The notes under the pieces were generated by a model. It did no database searches and had not been told where the DNA came from. It saw nothing but the letters and a program-made list of their open reading frames with translations. Below, piece after piece: positions 6,425 to 13,342 of a stretch of 13,384 bases of DNA; positions within the stretch are counted from its first letter, which is position 1, and each line of letters begins with the position of its first letter. The position numbers were made by a program, and so were the translations under genes. The DNA lies in the NCBI RefSeq assembly GCF_022712295.1, contig NZ_JALAGT010000110.1, forward strand, positions 1 to 13,384, in the 5' to 3' direction. The DNA comes from Galactobacter sp. GTDB taxonomy: Bacteria; Actinomycetota; Actinomycetes; Actinomycetales; Micrococcaceae.

Positions 6425-7711
6425 TCAACGGTCGGGCAGCGGATCCGGGTCGAGGAACGCCACGGTGAGCACGGCAGCGGCGTTCTGCACCTGCCACGGG
6501 CGCAGCCCCAACCGAGTCAACTCGTCGCTGACTCCGGTCAGGTCAACGGTCGTGGGCGGCTGCCAGCACATCTGCTTCAGGACGGCAGGGGTGATGAGGT
6601 TCTCTCGCGGCATTCCGAGGCTCGTCGCGACCCGGTCGAGGCGCGTGCGTGCGGTCTCGTACCGGGCGGCCGCCTCGGGGTGACGGTCCGGCCAGGACCG
6701 CGGCGGCGGGGGAGTGGAGCTCTTCACGTGCAGTGGAGGCAGTTCCTTGGCGGTCCTGGCCCGCTGCAGGGCAGCAACCCAACGTGGGGCCTCTCGCGTG
6801 GCCGCCCTGCCAACGAATCCGGAGACCTTCAGCAATTGCGGAACCGTGCGCGGCATGGCCTTGGCCGCGGCGATCAGCGCGGAGTCGGGCAGCAAACGCC
6901 CCGGCGCCCGATCCTGATGCTGAGCCACCTGCTCGCGTTCGGTCCACAATTCCTTGACCGCGGCCAACTGCACAGGCTTGCGCAGCTGGTGCAGCCCGTG
7001 AGTCCGCCGCCAGCGATCCTGCTTGGGTGCTGGATCGGGTGCAACGCGTTCCGCCTCGAACTCCTGCCGGGCGATCTCGGTCTTGCCCTGGCCCTCCAGC
7101 AGTGTGGCCATGAGCTCCCGTAGGGGAATGAGCAGTTCGACGTCCAGGGATGCGTAGTTCAGCCATGACTCGGGAAGCGGTCGCGTGGACCAATCCGCTG
7201 CAGAGTGCTCCTTGGCCAGCTTCAGTCCCATCATGGTCTCCACCACGGGGCCAAGGCCCACACGCGGCAGTCCGGCCAGCCGTGCGGCCAGTTCCGTGTC
7301 GAAGAGTGCACGTGGTGACATGGAGAGTTCGTGCAGGCACGGGAGATCCTGATGGGCGGCATGAAGGATCCATTCGGCCTCTGCGAGCGCCTCGTCGATG
7401 ATGGCAAGGTCCTCGAAGGGTTCCGGATCGATCAGGATGGTGCCGGCCCCCTCGCGACGCAGCTGCACCAGGAACGCGCGCAGTCCGTAGCGGAATCCTG
7501 AGGCGCGTTCGGCGTCCACAGCGACCGGGCCGGTGCCGGCGGCCAAGGCATCGGCAGCACGGCGAAGGGCCCAGTCCTGATCCACGATCTCGGGGATCCC
7601 CTCGGCGGGGGCGTCGAGTCGGGTCAGGGAGGCGGGATCCGATTCCGGGACCACTCCTGCCTTGAGTCCTTGGAGCAGTTCCGGTGATGGCTGGTGCAAC
7701 GTGGCGGTCAT
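6425..7711 (-). CDS. RNase D-like 3'-5' exoribonuclease with HRDC domain
   Basis: 428 residues. It belongs to the DEDDy exonuclease family, which trims 3' ends of structured RNAs such as tRNA precursors using two metal ions. The acidic residues are visible: D66 and E68 (VAVDAERASGFRY), D122 (LHAAHQDLPCL), and Y186 with D190 (WLNYASLDVELL). An HRDC-like helical domain follows (about 245-320), and a basic, proline-containing C-terminal part reaches the end. It is the counterpart of Rv2681 of Mycobacterium tuberculosis, whose neighbour Rv2680 is a DUF3000 protein, the same pairing as here. A TAGAAT -10 box ends ten bases before the ATG and no Shine-Dalgarno is present, so transcription is probably leaderless and separate from the DUF3000 gene. 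Substrates in this organism are not known from sequence. Confidence 0.9.
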   Translation of the reverse strand: MTATLHQPSPELLQGLKAGVVPESDPASLTRLDAPAEGIPEIVDQDWALRRAADALAAGTGPVAVDAERASGFRYGLRAFLVQLRREGAGTILIDPEPFEDLAIIDEALAEAEWILHAAHQDLPCLHELSMSPRALFDTELAARLAGLPRVGLGPVVETMMGLKLAKEHSAADWSTRPLPESWLNYASLDVELLIPLRELMATLLEGQGKTEIARQEFEAERVAPDPAPKQDRWRRTHGLHQLRKPVQLAAVKELWTEREQVAQHQDRAPGRLLPDSALIAAAKAMPRTVPQLLKVSGFVGRAATREAPRWVAALQRARTAKELPPLHVKSSTPPPPRSWPDRHPEAAARYETARTRLDRVATSLGMPRENLITPAVLKQMCWQPPTTVDLTGVSDELTRLGLRPWQVQNAAAVLTVAFLDPDPLPDR

Positions 7712-7721
7712 GATGACTGCG

Positions 7722-7727
7722 ATTCTA
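7722..7727 (-). promoter_or_regulatory. -10 element of the RNase D gene
   Basis: Reads TAGAAT on the minus strand, ten bases before the ATG and inside the 51-base gap after the DUF3000 gene. It is the same hexamer and nearly the same spacing as before prfB. No clear -35 box. Confidence 0.5.
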
Positions 7728-7762
7728 GTCGCCGGTCGGTGCGGGCCGGATGAGGGACGGCC

Positions 7763-8350
7763 TCAGCGGTGCCGCGGCAAGGGCAGCGGGATGACGCCGT
7801 CCACGACGGGAGGCAAACCTGCGAAGGACGCCACCATGTCAGCCCAGGCCTGAAGGTGGGCCGTCAGATCGGTCCCGTGCGGCGTCCAGGAGGCGCGGAC
7901 CTCCACATGATTGCCGGGAACCTGTTCCGGATCGTCGGCCAGGGCCGCGAAGTTCTCGCTCAGTACCCGGGTCGCGGTACCGCCGGCGTGGTGATGCTCC
8001 GCCCGATGCTCGTCGAGGGCCTCGGTGAGCCAGGTCCACGCGACCTGTCCCATCAACGGATCTGCTGCCATTTGGGCATCAAGGGTGGCGCGCAGGTAGG
8101 TCACGATGCGGAAGTTCCCTTGCCAGACCTGCCGTCCGGCCGGGTCGTGGAGCAGGATGAACCGACCAGTGGCTTCCTCACCGTGGGCGGTGGTGGCGTC
8201 TGCCGAGAGCGCCACGGCGTAGGGTGCTTGGCGTTTCGGTGCGGGAATCTCCTCCAGCACCACTTCGGGCCGGACGTCGGCCCGGCGCAACGAGGCGAGC
8301 GCCGTCTCGAAATCGTGGGGGAGCCGTGGGGCCTGCCGTGTCACCGTCAC
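7763..8350 (-). CDS. DUF3000 family protein
   Basis: 195 residues, function unknown. Family hallmarks as I recall them are RPEVVLEEIPAPKRQAPYAV (about 27-46), GRFILLHDPAGRQVWQGNFR, a DPLMGQVAWTWLTEAL segment and a C-terminal VRASWTPHGTDLTAHLQAW followed by GLPPVVDGV. There is no signal peptide or membrane helix, so it is probably cytoplasmic. DUF3000 proteins are confined largely to actinobacteria and are encoded beside an RNase D-like gene (as Rv2680 and Rv2681), which suggests a link to RNA processing, though nothing in the sequence proves this. The GTG at 8350 is chosen because a TACGCT -10 box ends seven bases before it. The frame continues upstream to an ATG at 8404, but that extension is not family-like and would cross the promoter. 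A second GTG two codons later is possible. Confidence 0.85.
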   Translation of the reverse strand: MTVTRQAPRLPHDFETALASLRRADVRPEVVLEEIPAPKRQAPYAVALSADATTAHGEEATGRFILLHDPAGRQVWQGNFRIVTYLRATLDAQMAADPLMGQVAWTWLTEALDEHRAEHHHAGGTATRVLSENFAALADDPEQVPGNHVEVRASWTPHGTDLTAHLQAWADMVASFAGLPPVVDGVIPLPLPRHR

Positions 8351-8357
8351 GTGGACC

Positions 8358-8363
8358 AGCGTA
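8358..8363 (-). promoter_or_regulatory. -10 element of the DUF3000 gene
   Basis: Reads TACGCT on the minus strand, seven bases before the GTG at 8350. There is no Shine-Dalgarno between them, which suggests a leaderless mRNA. Confidence 0.4.
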
Positions 8364-8431
8364 GGTCGGCCTGCGGGGGTGTGGTGGGAACCACGCCGCA
8401 TCATGCCCGACGACGGGTGGCCGGGCCCCGT

Positions 8432-8458
8432 GCGGGCGGCGCTTCAGGCGGCGCCCGC
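8432..8458 (-). terminator. GC-rich hairpin over the threonine aldolase stop codon
   Basis: GCGGGCG (8432-8438) pairs with CGCCCGC (8452-8458), one mismatch follows, then CGC/GCG closes on a TTCAG loop. The hairpin includes the stop codon (8444-8446). There is no T-run, so function as a terminator is only possible. Confidence 0.3.
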
Positions 8459-9502
8459 GGCGCCAGTGAGGGCGGCCACGAAGCGGCCCACCGCGTCGTC
8501 GGGCGTGTCGAAGGCGCACACCAAGCGCGCGGGTGAGGCCTGGGTCCCGTCGCCATGGAAGTCGAACTCGGCGCGTAGCTGCTCGATCCTGTCCTGCGGC
8601 AGGGGCGTGAAGATCAGGTTGGCTCCGACCGTGTGCACCGGGGTGAGGCCGGAGGCGCGAAGTCCCTCGGCGAGTCTGGCGGTGGCTGTGTTGGCGCGGT
8701 CGGCATTGCGGCGCCAGAGGTCCGTGCCGAACATGGCCAGCAGCTGTGCAGACACGAAGCGGGTCTTGGAGACCAACTGCGTCTGGGCCTTGCGGGACAT
8801 GTGCACGGCGTGGGCAAGGCCCGCGGGTGCACCCGGCAGCACGACGACGGCCTCCGCGAGCATCGCACCGTTCTTGGTGGCGCCCAGGCTGAGGATGTCG
8901 ACGCCCACCTCGGTGGTGAGCGCGCCCAGGTCAACCGAAAGTGCGGCCGCCGCATTGGCGAGCCGGGACCCGTCCAGGTGCAACAGCATCCCGTGGGCAT
9001 GGGCCTCTGTACTCAGGGCGGCGATCTCCTCGGGGGAGTACAGCGTGCCGAGTTCGGTGACGTTCGCGATCGATACCGTGGTGGGTTGAGCGTGGTGCTG
9101 ATTGCCGAGATCGGCGGCGGCGCCGCGTACGTCCTCGACGGTGAGTTTTCCGTCCGGGGCGGGACTCTGGATGAGTTTGAGGCCGGCGCTGCGCTCGGGA
9201 GCCCCGGCCTCGTCGGTCACCAGGTGCGAGCTGACCGGGGTGAGGACACCGCCCCATCGGGGCGTGGCTGCGGCCAGGGCAAGAACGTTGGCCCCGGTGC
9301 CGTTGAGGACCGGATACGCGAGGGCGCCCTCTCCGAAGAGGTCCACCACTAGATCGTCGAACGCCCCGGTGTAGACGTCCTCGCCGTAGCCGGCCACATG
9401 ACCGGAATTCGCGGTGCTCAGTGCCGCGAGCACCTCGGGGTGGACACCGGCGAGATTGTCGGAAGCGAAGGAGATGCGGTGGGCGTCATGGAGTCGTTGC
9501 AC
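8444..9502 (-). CDS. Low-specificity L-threonine aldolase (PLP enzyme)
   Basis: 352 residues. Fold-type I PLP enzyme expected to cleave L-threonine or L-allo-threonine to glycine and acetaldehyde. Visible family marks are the N-terminal FASDNLAGVHPEVLAAL, GTGANVLAL in the cofactor site, HLDGSRLANA with the Asp that contacts the pyridine nitrogen, and SLGATKNGAM carrying the PLP-binding Lys. The ATKNG form around Lys is that of the bacterial low-specificity branch (Pseudomonas type) rather than the E. coli LtaE form. The start is uncertain: a TTG at 9511 is in frame, but the GTG at 9502 lies eight bases after a TAACGT -10 box, as in the other leaderless genes here, and leaves the conserved N-terminus intact. 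A beta-eliminating lyase with other substrates is the main alternative. Confidence 0.85.
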   Translation of the reverse strand: MQRLHDAHRISFASDNLAGVHPEVLAALSTANSGHVAGYGEDVYTGAFDDLVVDLFGEGALAYPVLNGTGANVLALAAATPRWGGVLTPVSSHLVTDEAGAPERSAGLKLIQSPAPDGKLTVEDVRGAAADLGNQHHAQPTTVSIANVTELGTLYSPEEIAALSTEAHAHGMLLHLDGSRLANAAAALSVDLGALTTEVGVDILSLGATKNGAMLAEAVVVLPGAPAGLAHAVHMSRKAQTQLVSKTRFVSAQLLAMFGTDLWRRNADRANTATARLAEGLRASGLTPVHTVGANLIFTPLPQDRIEQLRAEFDFHGDGTQASPARLVCAFDTPDDAVGRFVAALTGAAGAA

Positions 9503-9510
9503 GTCGGTCA

Positions 9511-9516
9511 ACGTTA
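9511..9516 (-). promoter_or_regulatory. Possible -10 element of the threonine aldolase gene
   Basis: Reads TAACGT on the minus strand, eight bases before the GTG at 9502. It would make the mRNA leaderless and would exclude the TTG at 9511 as a start. No -35 box seen. Confidence 0.35.
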
Positions 9517-9535
9517 GCGCTCATGCCAGGGTTGC

Positions 9536-9547
9536 CCCAGCGCTGGG
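9536..9547. other. 12-bp palindrome between msrB and the aldolase gene
   Basis: CCCAGCGCTGGG is a perfect palindrome just after the msrB stop and upstream of the aldolase -10 candidate. It could be a small hairpin ending msrB transcription or a protein site. No T-run follows. Confidence 0.3.
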
Positions 9548-9551
9548 CGTG

Positions 9552-9989
9552 TCAGTTCAGCGGGCGCCGCGTGAGGCAGATCGAATTGATGCAGTAGCGC
9601 TGATCCGTGGGCGTGTCGTAGCCCTCACCCTCGAACACGTGGCCCAGGTGGGAATCGCAGCTGCCACAACGGACCTCGACCCGTCGCATGCCCATGGAGG
9701 AATCCACGAGGTAGCGCACGCGATCCTCGGCCAACGGAGCGAAGAAGGACGGCCAACCGCAGTGGGCGTCGAACTTCTCGGCGGAAGAGAACAGCTCGGC
9801 GCCGCACGCCCGGCACGTGTACACACCTTCCGTGTGGTCGTCCCAGTACTCACCGGTGAACGGGGCCTCGGTTCCTGCCTGCCTGAGCACCGCGAATTCT
9901 TGGGGGCTCAGTCGCTGGGACCAGGCCTCGTCCCCTACCTTGGCGGGGTCGTCGACGAGGCAACGGACAGCTGGATTCGAGGAGGTCAT
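9552..9989 (-). CDS. msrB: Peptide-methionine (R)-S-oxide reductase MsrB
   Basis: 145 residues, normal for a stand-alone MsrB. It reduces the R epimer of methionine sulfoxide in oxidised proteins, with thioredoxin as the usual reductant, in the cytoplasm. The zinc site is complete: C59-x-x-C62 (YTCRACGAELF) and C108-x-x-C111 (VRCGSCDSHLGHVF). The catalytic Cys is C133 in RYCINS, and the substrate-site segment HCGWPSF (76-82) is intact. The family begins near residue 23 (WSQRLSPQEFAVLRQAGTE). The ATG at 9989 is preferred because the in-frame ATG at 10079 would run into the divergent hydrolase gene and add a Cys-rich tail unlike the family. No Shine-Dalgarno is visible. No msrA is present in the window. 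Confidence 0.93.
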   Translation of the reverse strand: MTSSNPAVRCLVDDPAKVGDEAWSQRLSPQEFAVLRQAGTEAPFTGEYWDDHTEGVYTCRACGAELFSSAEKFDAHCGWPSFFAPLAEDRVRYLVDSSMGMRRVEVRCGSCDSHLGHVFEGEGYDTPTDQRYCINSICLTRRPLN

Positions 9990-10072
9990 GAACGTGTCAA
10001 CGTGTTCCGGCTCCGGGTCATTCCCGCACGCCGCGGAGCAGGTTGAGCAGCAGGGGATGACATGATGGGGGC
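9990..10072. promoter_or_regulatory. Divergent promoter region, msrB and hydrolase
   Basis: This 83-base gap must hold both promoters. Two direct copies of AACGTGT (9991-9997 and 9999-10005, period 8) lie immediately before the msrB ATG. Towards the hydrolase, CATGAT (10061-10066) lies six bases before its ATG and could be a weak -10; GGGGG also precedes the ATG, but too closely for a good Shine-Dalgarno. Neither promoter is convincing on sequence alone. Confidence 0.35.
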
Positions 10073-11281
10073 ATGGCAAAGACCCCTGAGTTGAACAAGT
10101 CGGAGAAGCGTCGGGGACCGGGTCCGGTCGCCTGGACGTTCATGGGCCTGGGCGCCGGTGCGCTGGTCGGATCGGTCACCGCTGGTGTCCTCGGAAGCCT
10201 GGCCACGCTCTTCGCCCGAGAGGTCGTCACACCTGCCGCGACCCCGGAGGAGAACGTCGAGGTTCTCAAGGTGACGGAGAACGCCGAGTCCATGACGCTC
10301 ACCCTGCCGTTGACCCCGGACACAGCGGTTCCCGGTGTCTACTCCTTCTGGTTCGACGCCGACCGTGGTCACGCCCGGTTGGGCGACGTCGTGGATCGCG
10401 ACACAGCGTCCGTGACGCGCGAGGTGCTGAGTGTGGATCGCGGTGACCTCACCTCGGCCCGTCGCGGACGGATGGGTGGCAGCGTCTATCTCACCCCAGG
10501 AGATCTGGGGTTGGAATACCAGGACGTGGACGTACCCGTGTCCGCAGGCAAGGCACCTGCCTGGTTGATTCCAGGCACCACTCGGGCGGATACCTGGGCC
10601 ATCATGATTCACGGTCGCGGGGCGCAGCGCGTCGAGACCCTGCGCGGCGTCACCACGGCCCACGAGGCCGGAATGACGACCCTCTGCGTGAGCTACCGCA
10701 ATGACGGTGAGGCCCCCGACGTCAACAACGGACGCTACGGCCTGGGCGCCACCGAGTGGCGGGACGTGGATTCCGCGATCCGCTACGCCATCGAACACGG
10801 CGCCCGTGACCTGGTGCTGTTCGGCTGGTCCATGGGCGGCGCCATCGCGCTCCAGGCCGCCAACCTCTCCCAACACCGGACTCGCGTGCTCGGGCTGGTC
10901 CTGGACGGACCCGCGGTGAATTGGTTCGACATCCTGGATCACCAGGCCAAGATCAACCGCGTCCCCTACATCTCCGGCCGCTTGGGTACCTGGCTGCTGA
11001 CGCACCCCCTGGGCAAGCGCATCACCGGGCTCACCGCTCCCATCGATCTGCGCAGCCTCGATTGGGTGGACCGGGCGGACGAGATCCGGGTTCCCACCCT
11101 GATCCTGCACTCCGCAGACGACGACTTCGTCCCCCATTCCTCCTCCGTGCAGCTGGCGGAGAAGAATCCTCGGTCCGTGACGCTGGAGACCTTCCACACC
11201 GCAGGACATGTGGGGGAGTGGAACATCGACCCGCAGCGTTGGGAGCGCGTGACCAGGGACTGGCTGGCCGGAGTCCTCTGA
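10073..11281 (+). CDS. Membrane-anchored alpha/beta hydrolase
   Basis: 402 residues, substrate unknown. A basic N-terminus (KSEKRR) precedes one hydrophobic helix (about 19-48), so the rest is probably held outside the membrane. A region of about 110 residues with no motif I recognise follows (50-160). The hydrolase domain (about 170-402) has the oxyanion-hole HGRG (180-183), the nucleophile elbow GWSMGG (Ser253), an acid at D350 (HSADDDFVP) and the catalytic His379 (AGHVGEW), so the triad is complete. The order matches serine hydrolases of the esterase / acylpeptidase-like type. It is divergent from msrB and ends seven bases from the convergent ybaK gene. Nothing nearby indicates its substrate. 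Confidence 0.85.
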   Translation: MAKTPELNKSEKRRGPGPVAWTFMGLGAGALVGSVTAGVLGSLATLFAREVVTPAATPEENVEVLKVTENAESMTLTLPLTPDTAVPGVYSFWFDADRGHARLGDVVDRDTASVTREVLSVDRGDLTSARRGRMGGSVYLTPGDLGLEYQDVDVPVSAGKAPAWLIPGTTRADTWAIMIHGRGAQRVETLRGVTTAHEAGMTTLCVSYRNDGEAPDVNNGRYGLGATEWRDVDSAIRYAIEHGARDLVLFGWSMGGAIALQAANLSQHRTRVLGLVLDGPAVNWFDILDHQAKINRVPYISGRLGTWLLTHPLGKRITGLTAPIDLRSLDWVDRADEIRVPTLILHSADDDFVPHSSSVQLAEKNPRSVTLETFHTAGHVGEWNIDPQRWERVTRDWLAGVL

Positions 11282-11283
11282 AC

Positions 11284-11296
11284 CCGGCTCAGCCGG
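11284..11296. terminator. Short hairpin between convergent hydrolase and ybaK
   Basis: CCGGC and GCCGG pair over the loop TCA, and that loop is the ybaK stop codon read on the other strand. Five G/C pairs lie just after the hydrolase stop. Without a T-run it is a weak shared terminator candidate. Confidence 0.3.
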
Positions 11297-11798
11297 CGGC
11301 GATCTCTGCCGTGGTGGCGTCCAACAGCTCCACCAGGTCCGCTCCTGCGAGCTCCACATCCAGTCCGCGCCGACCGGCCGAGACGAAGACGGTCTCCGCG
11401 GCCAGCGCACTGGAATCCACCACGGTGGGCAGCAGCTGACGCTGACCCAGTGGGGAGATCCCACCAGGGACGTAACCGGTGCGCTGGACGGCAGCGTGAC
11501 GATCAGCCATGGACAGCTTCTTCACGCCCAAGGCTTGGGCCGCCGCCTTCAGATCCACCTGCCCCGTGACGGGAACCACCACCACGGCCAGGTGCTTCCC
11601 GTCACCGGAGGGGTCCACCACCAAGGTCTTGAACACACGGGACGGTTCGACACCCAATTCCCTGGCCGCTTCCTCACCGAAGGCCGTCTCCGCGTCGTCG
11701 TGGTGATACTGGTGCACGGTGTGAGCAACCCCGGCTCGGTCCAGCGCCGTCAGGGCGGGGGTTCCCGCAGCCTGCTTGCCTGCGGACTTCTTCCCCAT
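11289..11798 (-). CDS. ybaK: YbaK/EbsC-type Cys-tRNA(Pro) deacylase
   Basis: 169 residues. This family hydrolyses Cys-tRNA(Pro) made in error by prolyl-tRNA synthetase, as a free-standing editing enzyme. Conserved elements are the Lys of RVFKTLVV (K57), the glycine loop YVPGGISPLGQ (109-119), then LLPTVVDSSA and the late SAGRRGLDVEL (140-150). A short Lys/Ala-rich tail precedes the domain. The ATG begins one base after the stop of the upstream SufE-like gene (TGA-G-ATG), so re-initiation or coupling is likely; no good Shine-Dalgarno is seen. Linkage to sulfur-transfer genes fits a theme of cysteine and sulfur handling, but that is inference. A related INS-type deacylase with another tRNA substrate is possible. 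Confidence 0.9.
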   Translation of the reverse strand: MGKKSAGKQAAGTPALTALDRAGVAHTVHQYHHDDAETAFGEEAARELGVEPSRVFKTLVVDPSGDGKHLAVVVVPVTGQVDLKAAAQALGVKKLSMADRHAAVQRTGYVPGGISPLGQRQLLPTVVDSSALAAETVFVSAGRRGLDVELAGADLVELLDATTAEIAAG

Positions 11799-11799
11799 C

Positions 11800-12240
11800 T
11801 CAGACCAATTCCTTGGAGACGCGCGTCTTGATGCGGGAGAGCATCGCGGTCATACCGCGCAGGCGTAGCGGTGACACCGCGCGGCTCAACCCCAGCTGCA
11901 GCGGGTAATCGGAGGGTACAGCCATCACGGCAGCAGCAGGCTGTCCGGAGAGACCCTCCACGAGGACGCCGGCGAAGCCGCGGGTCGTCGGGGACTCCGG
12001 CGGCGCGGTGATGAACACGCTGACGGTGCGCTCCGCGTCGTCGGCCACCTCCACGGTGAGGAACACCGGGGACTGGCACTCCTCGACCTGTTCAAGATCC
12101 ACGCCTTGATACCGCTCGGGGAGTTCCGGCAACCCGTCACTGAATTCGAGCAGGAGCTCCAGCCGGGAGCGTTCCTCCATGGACGTGAAGTCCTCCGCGA
12201 TCTCCGCCAGCTCGGCCGGCATCGCTGCAGTGTCACTCAC
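11800..12240 (-). CDS. sufE: SufE-like sulfur acceptor protein
   Basis: 146 residues. SufE proteins accept persulfide sulfur on a single Cys and hand it on, in E. coli between SufS and SufB for Fe-S cluster assembly. The active Cys is C55 in VEECQSPVFL, the usual CQSxV site. The C-terminal signature LSRAVSPLRLRGMTAMLSRIK is intact. The GTG start overlaps the rhodanese stop (GTGA); an ATG six codons later is an alternative. Pairing with a rhodanese matches SseA (Rv3283) and the SufE-like Rv3284 of Mycobacterium tuberculosis, so the likely donor here is the adjacent sulfurtransferase. No suf operon genes are in the window, so a role in cluster assembly is not shown. Confidence 0.9.
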   Translation of the reverse strand: MSDTAAMPAELAEIAEDFTSMEERSRLELLLEFSDGLPELPERYQGVDLEQVEECQSPVFLTVEVADDAERTVSVFITAPPESPTTRGFAGVLVEGLSGQPAAAVMAVPSDYPLQLGLSRAVSPLRLRGMTAMLSRIKTRVSKELV

Positions 12241-13154
12241 AGGGCGGCTCCGGTCGCGACGGGGGCGGCGCCTGGTTCGGCGCCCACGGCGATCGGCACA
12301 CCCACCGCGTTGCCCCACTCCGTCCACGAACCGTCGTAGTTGCGCACGTCTGGCAGCCCGAGCAGGTGCGTCAGGACGAACCACGTGTGGGCGGAACGCT
12401 CACCGATGCGGCAATAGGTGATGACACGGTCGGCGCCGGCCAGCCCCGCGTCGGTCAGATAGATGGAGGCGAGTTCCTCGCGGGGGCGGAACGTGCCGTC
12501 CTCGGCCACGGCCTTGGCCCACGGCACGGAGGCGGCGGTGGGGATGTGCCCGCCGCGCAGCGCGCCCTCTTCCGGGTAGTCGGGCATGTGCGTGCGCTCG
12601 CCCGAGTATTCCTGCGGGGAACGGACGTCGATCAGCGGAACCTGCCCAAGGGCCTGACGCACCTGCGGAAGGAAGGAACGCAGCGTGGCGTCGTCGCGTA
12701 CCACCACCGGATACTCGGTGGCGGGACGCTCGGTGCGCTCGCGGGTGAGGTCACGGCCCTCCGCGACCCACTTGTCGCGGCCGCCGTCCATGAGCCGCAC
12801 ATCCTGGTGGCCGAAGAGGGACAGGACCCACAGGGCATAGGCGGCCCACCAATTGTTGCGGTCCCCGTAGATCACGAGGGTGTCCTCACGGGAGATCCCC
12901 TTCGTGGAGAGCAGTGCGGCCAGCCCGGCTCCGTCCACGTAGTCACGCGTCACCGGATCGTTGAGCTCGGTGTGCCAATCCAACTTGACCGCACCAGGGA
13001 TGTGTCCGGTCTCGTAGAGCTGGACGTCCTCGTCGGATTCCACGATCACCACGCCGTCGTCGTCGGCGTGGTCCGCCACCCACTGCGTCGTCACGATCCG
13101 CTCCGGGTAGGCAAACTGTGCGTGCCGGTTCTCCTCGGCCTTCAGGGTGGTCAT
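12237..13154 (-). CDS. sseA: Thiosulfate sulfurtransferase (two-domain rhodanese, SseA-like)
   Basis: 305 residues, two rhodanese domains (about 18-140 and 155-292). It moves sulfane sulfur from thiosulfate or a similar donor to an acceptor through a Cys persulfide. The catalytic Cys is C248 in the loop CRIGERSAHTWF. The matching place in the N-terminal domain is Asp (IYGDRNNWW), as usual for the inactive first domain. DVRSPQEYSGE and GHIPGAVKLDW are typical rhodanese segments. The ATG is preceded by a purine-rich AGGAAGAGGAA at good spacing, which decides it over an in-frame upstream start at 13253. The tail (about 286-305) is Ala/Gly/Pro/Val-rich and probably disordered. Its stop overlaps the GTG of the SufE-like gene, so the pair is translationally coupled. 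CysA2/CysA3-type rhodaneses are the close alternative to SseA. Confidence 0.92.
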   Translation of the reverse strand: MTTLKAEENRHAQFAYPERIVTTQWVADHADDDGVVIVESDEDVQLYETGHIPGAVKLDWHTELNDPVTRDYVDGAGLAALLSTKGISREDTLVIYGDRNNWWAAYALWVLSLFGHQDVRLMDGGRDKWVAEGRDLTRERTERPATEYPVVVRDDATLRSFLPQVRQALGQVPLIDVRSPQEYSGERTHMPDYPEEGALRGGHIPTAASVPWAKAVAEDGTFRPREELASIYLTDAGLAGADRVITYCRIGERSAHTWFVLTHLLGLPDVRNYDGSWTEWGNAVGVPIAVGAEPGAAPVATGAAL

Positions 13155-13342
13155 CGGTTCCTCTTCCTCACACTGGGCAAACTCTGGGCCAACGCTCACG
13201 GGTTCTACGCCGGTGCGTGGGCGCCACACGACTCCCAGCGTAGTTCTCCGCACGTCATCACGGCGATGCCGCTCCGCTCACGGCGTAGGATCTGGGGAAG
13301 GTTCGGGACCGCTGCGCGGCTCCCGGCCGCCCTGAACGTGCG
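13155..13342 (-). promoter_or_regulatory. Upstream region of the sseA-sufE-ybaK operon
   Basis: On the minus strand there are two -10 candidates, TACGCT (13237-13242) and TAGAAC (13202-13207), giving leaders of roughly 75 or 40 bases; neither has a clear -35 box. On the plus strand, TAGGAT at 13286-13291 resembles a -10 box but has no convincing gene after it. No riboswitch was recognised. Confidence 0.35.
13305..13324 (-). terminator. Hairpin upstream of the sseA promoter region
   Basis: GGGACCGC pairs with GCGGCTCCC (eight pairs, one bulged C) around the loop TGC. It lies about 18 bases beyond the stop of a possible minus-strand gene at the window edge, so it could end that gene. No T-run. 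Confidence 0.4.

Noticed and set aside
5102..7123. Long plus-strand open frame (about 670 codons) across fadA and RNase D
   Set aside because: It lies antisense to two genes with intact catalytic motifs; the translation is Gly/His/Gln-rich with no family features. Long antisense frames are expected in GC-rich DNA.
9995..10000. TTGACA on the minus strand as a -35 box for msrB
   Set aside because: A -10 box at 16-18 bases would lie inside msrB, after its start codon, and the sequence there (AATCCA) is a poor match.
9986..11464. Long minus-strand open frame (about 490 codons) under the hydrolase gene
   Set aside because: It is antisense to a hydrolase with a complete catalytic triad and has no recognisable domain; it is a GC-rich shadow frame.
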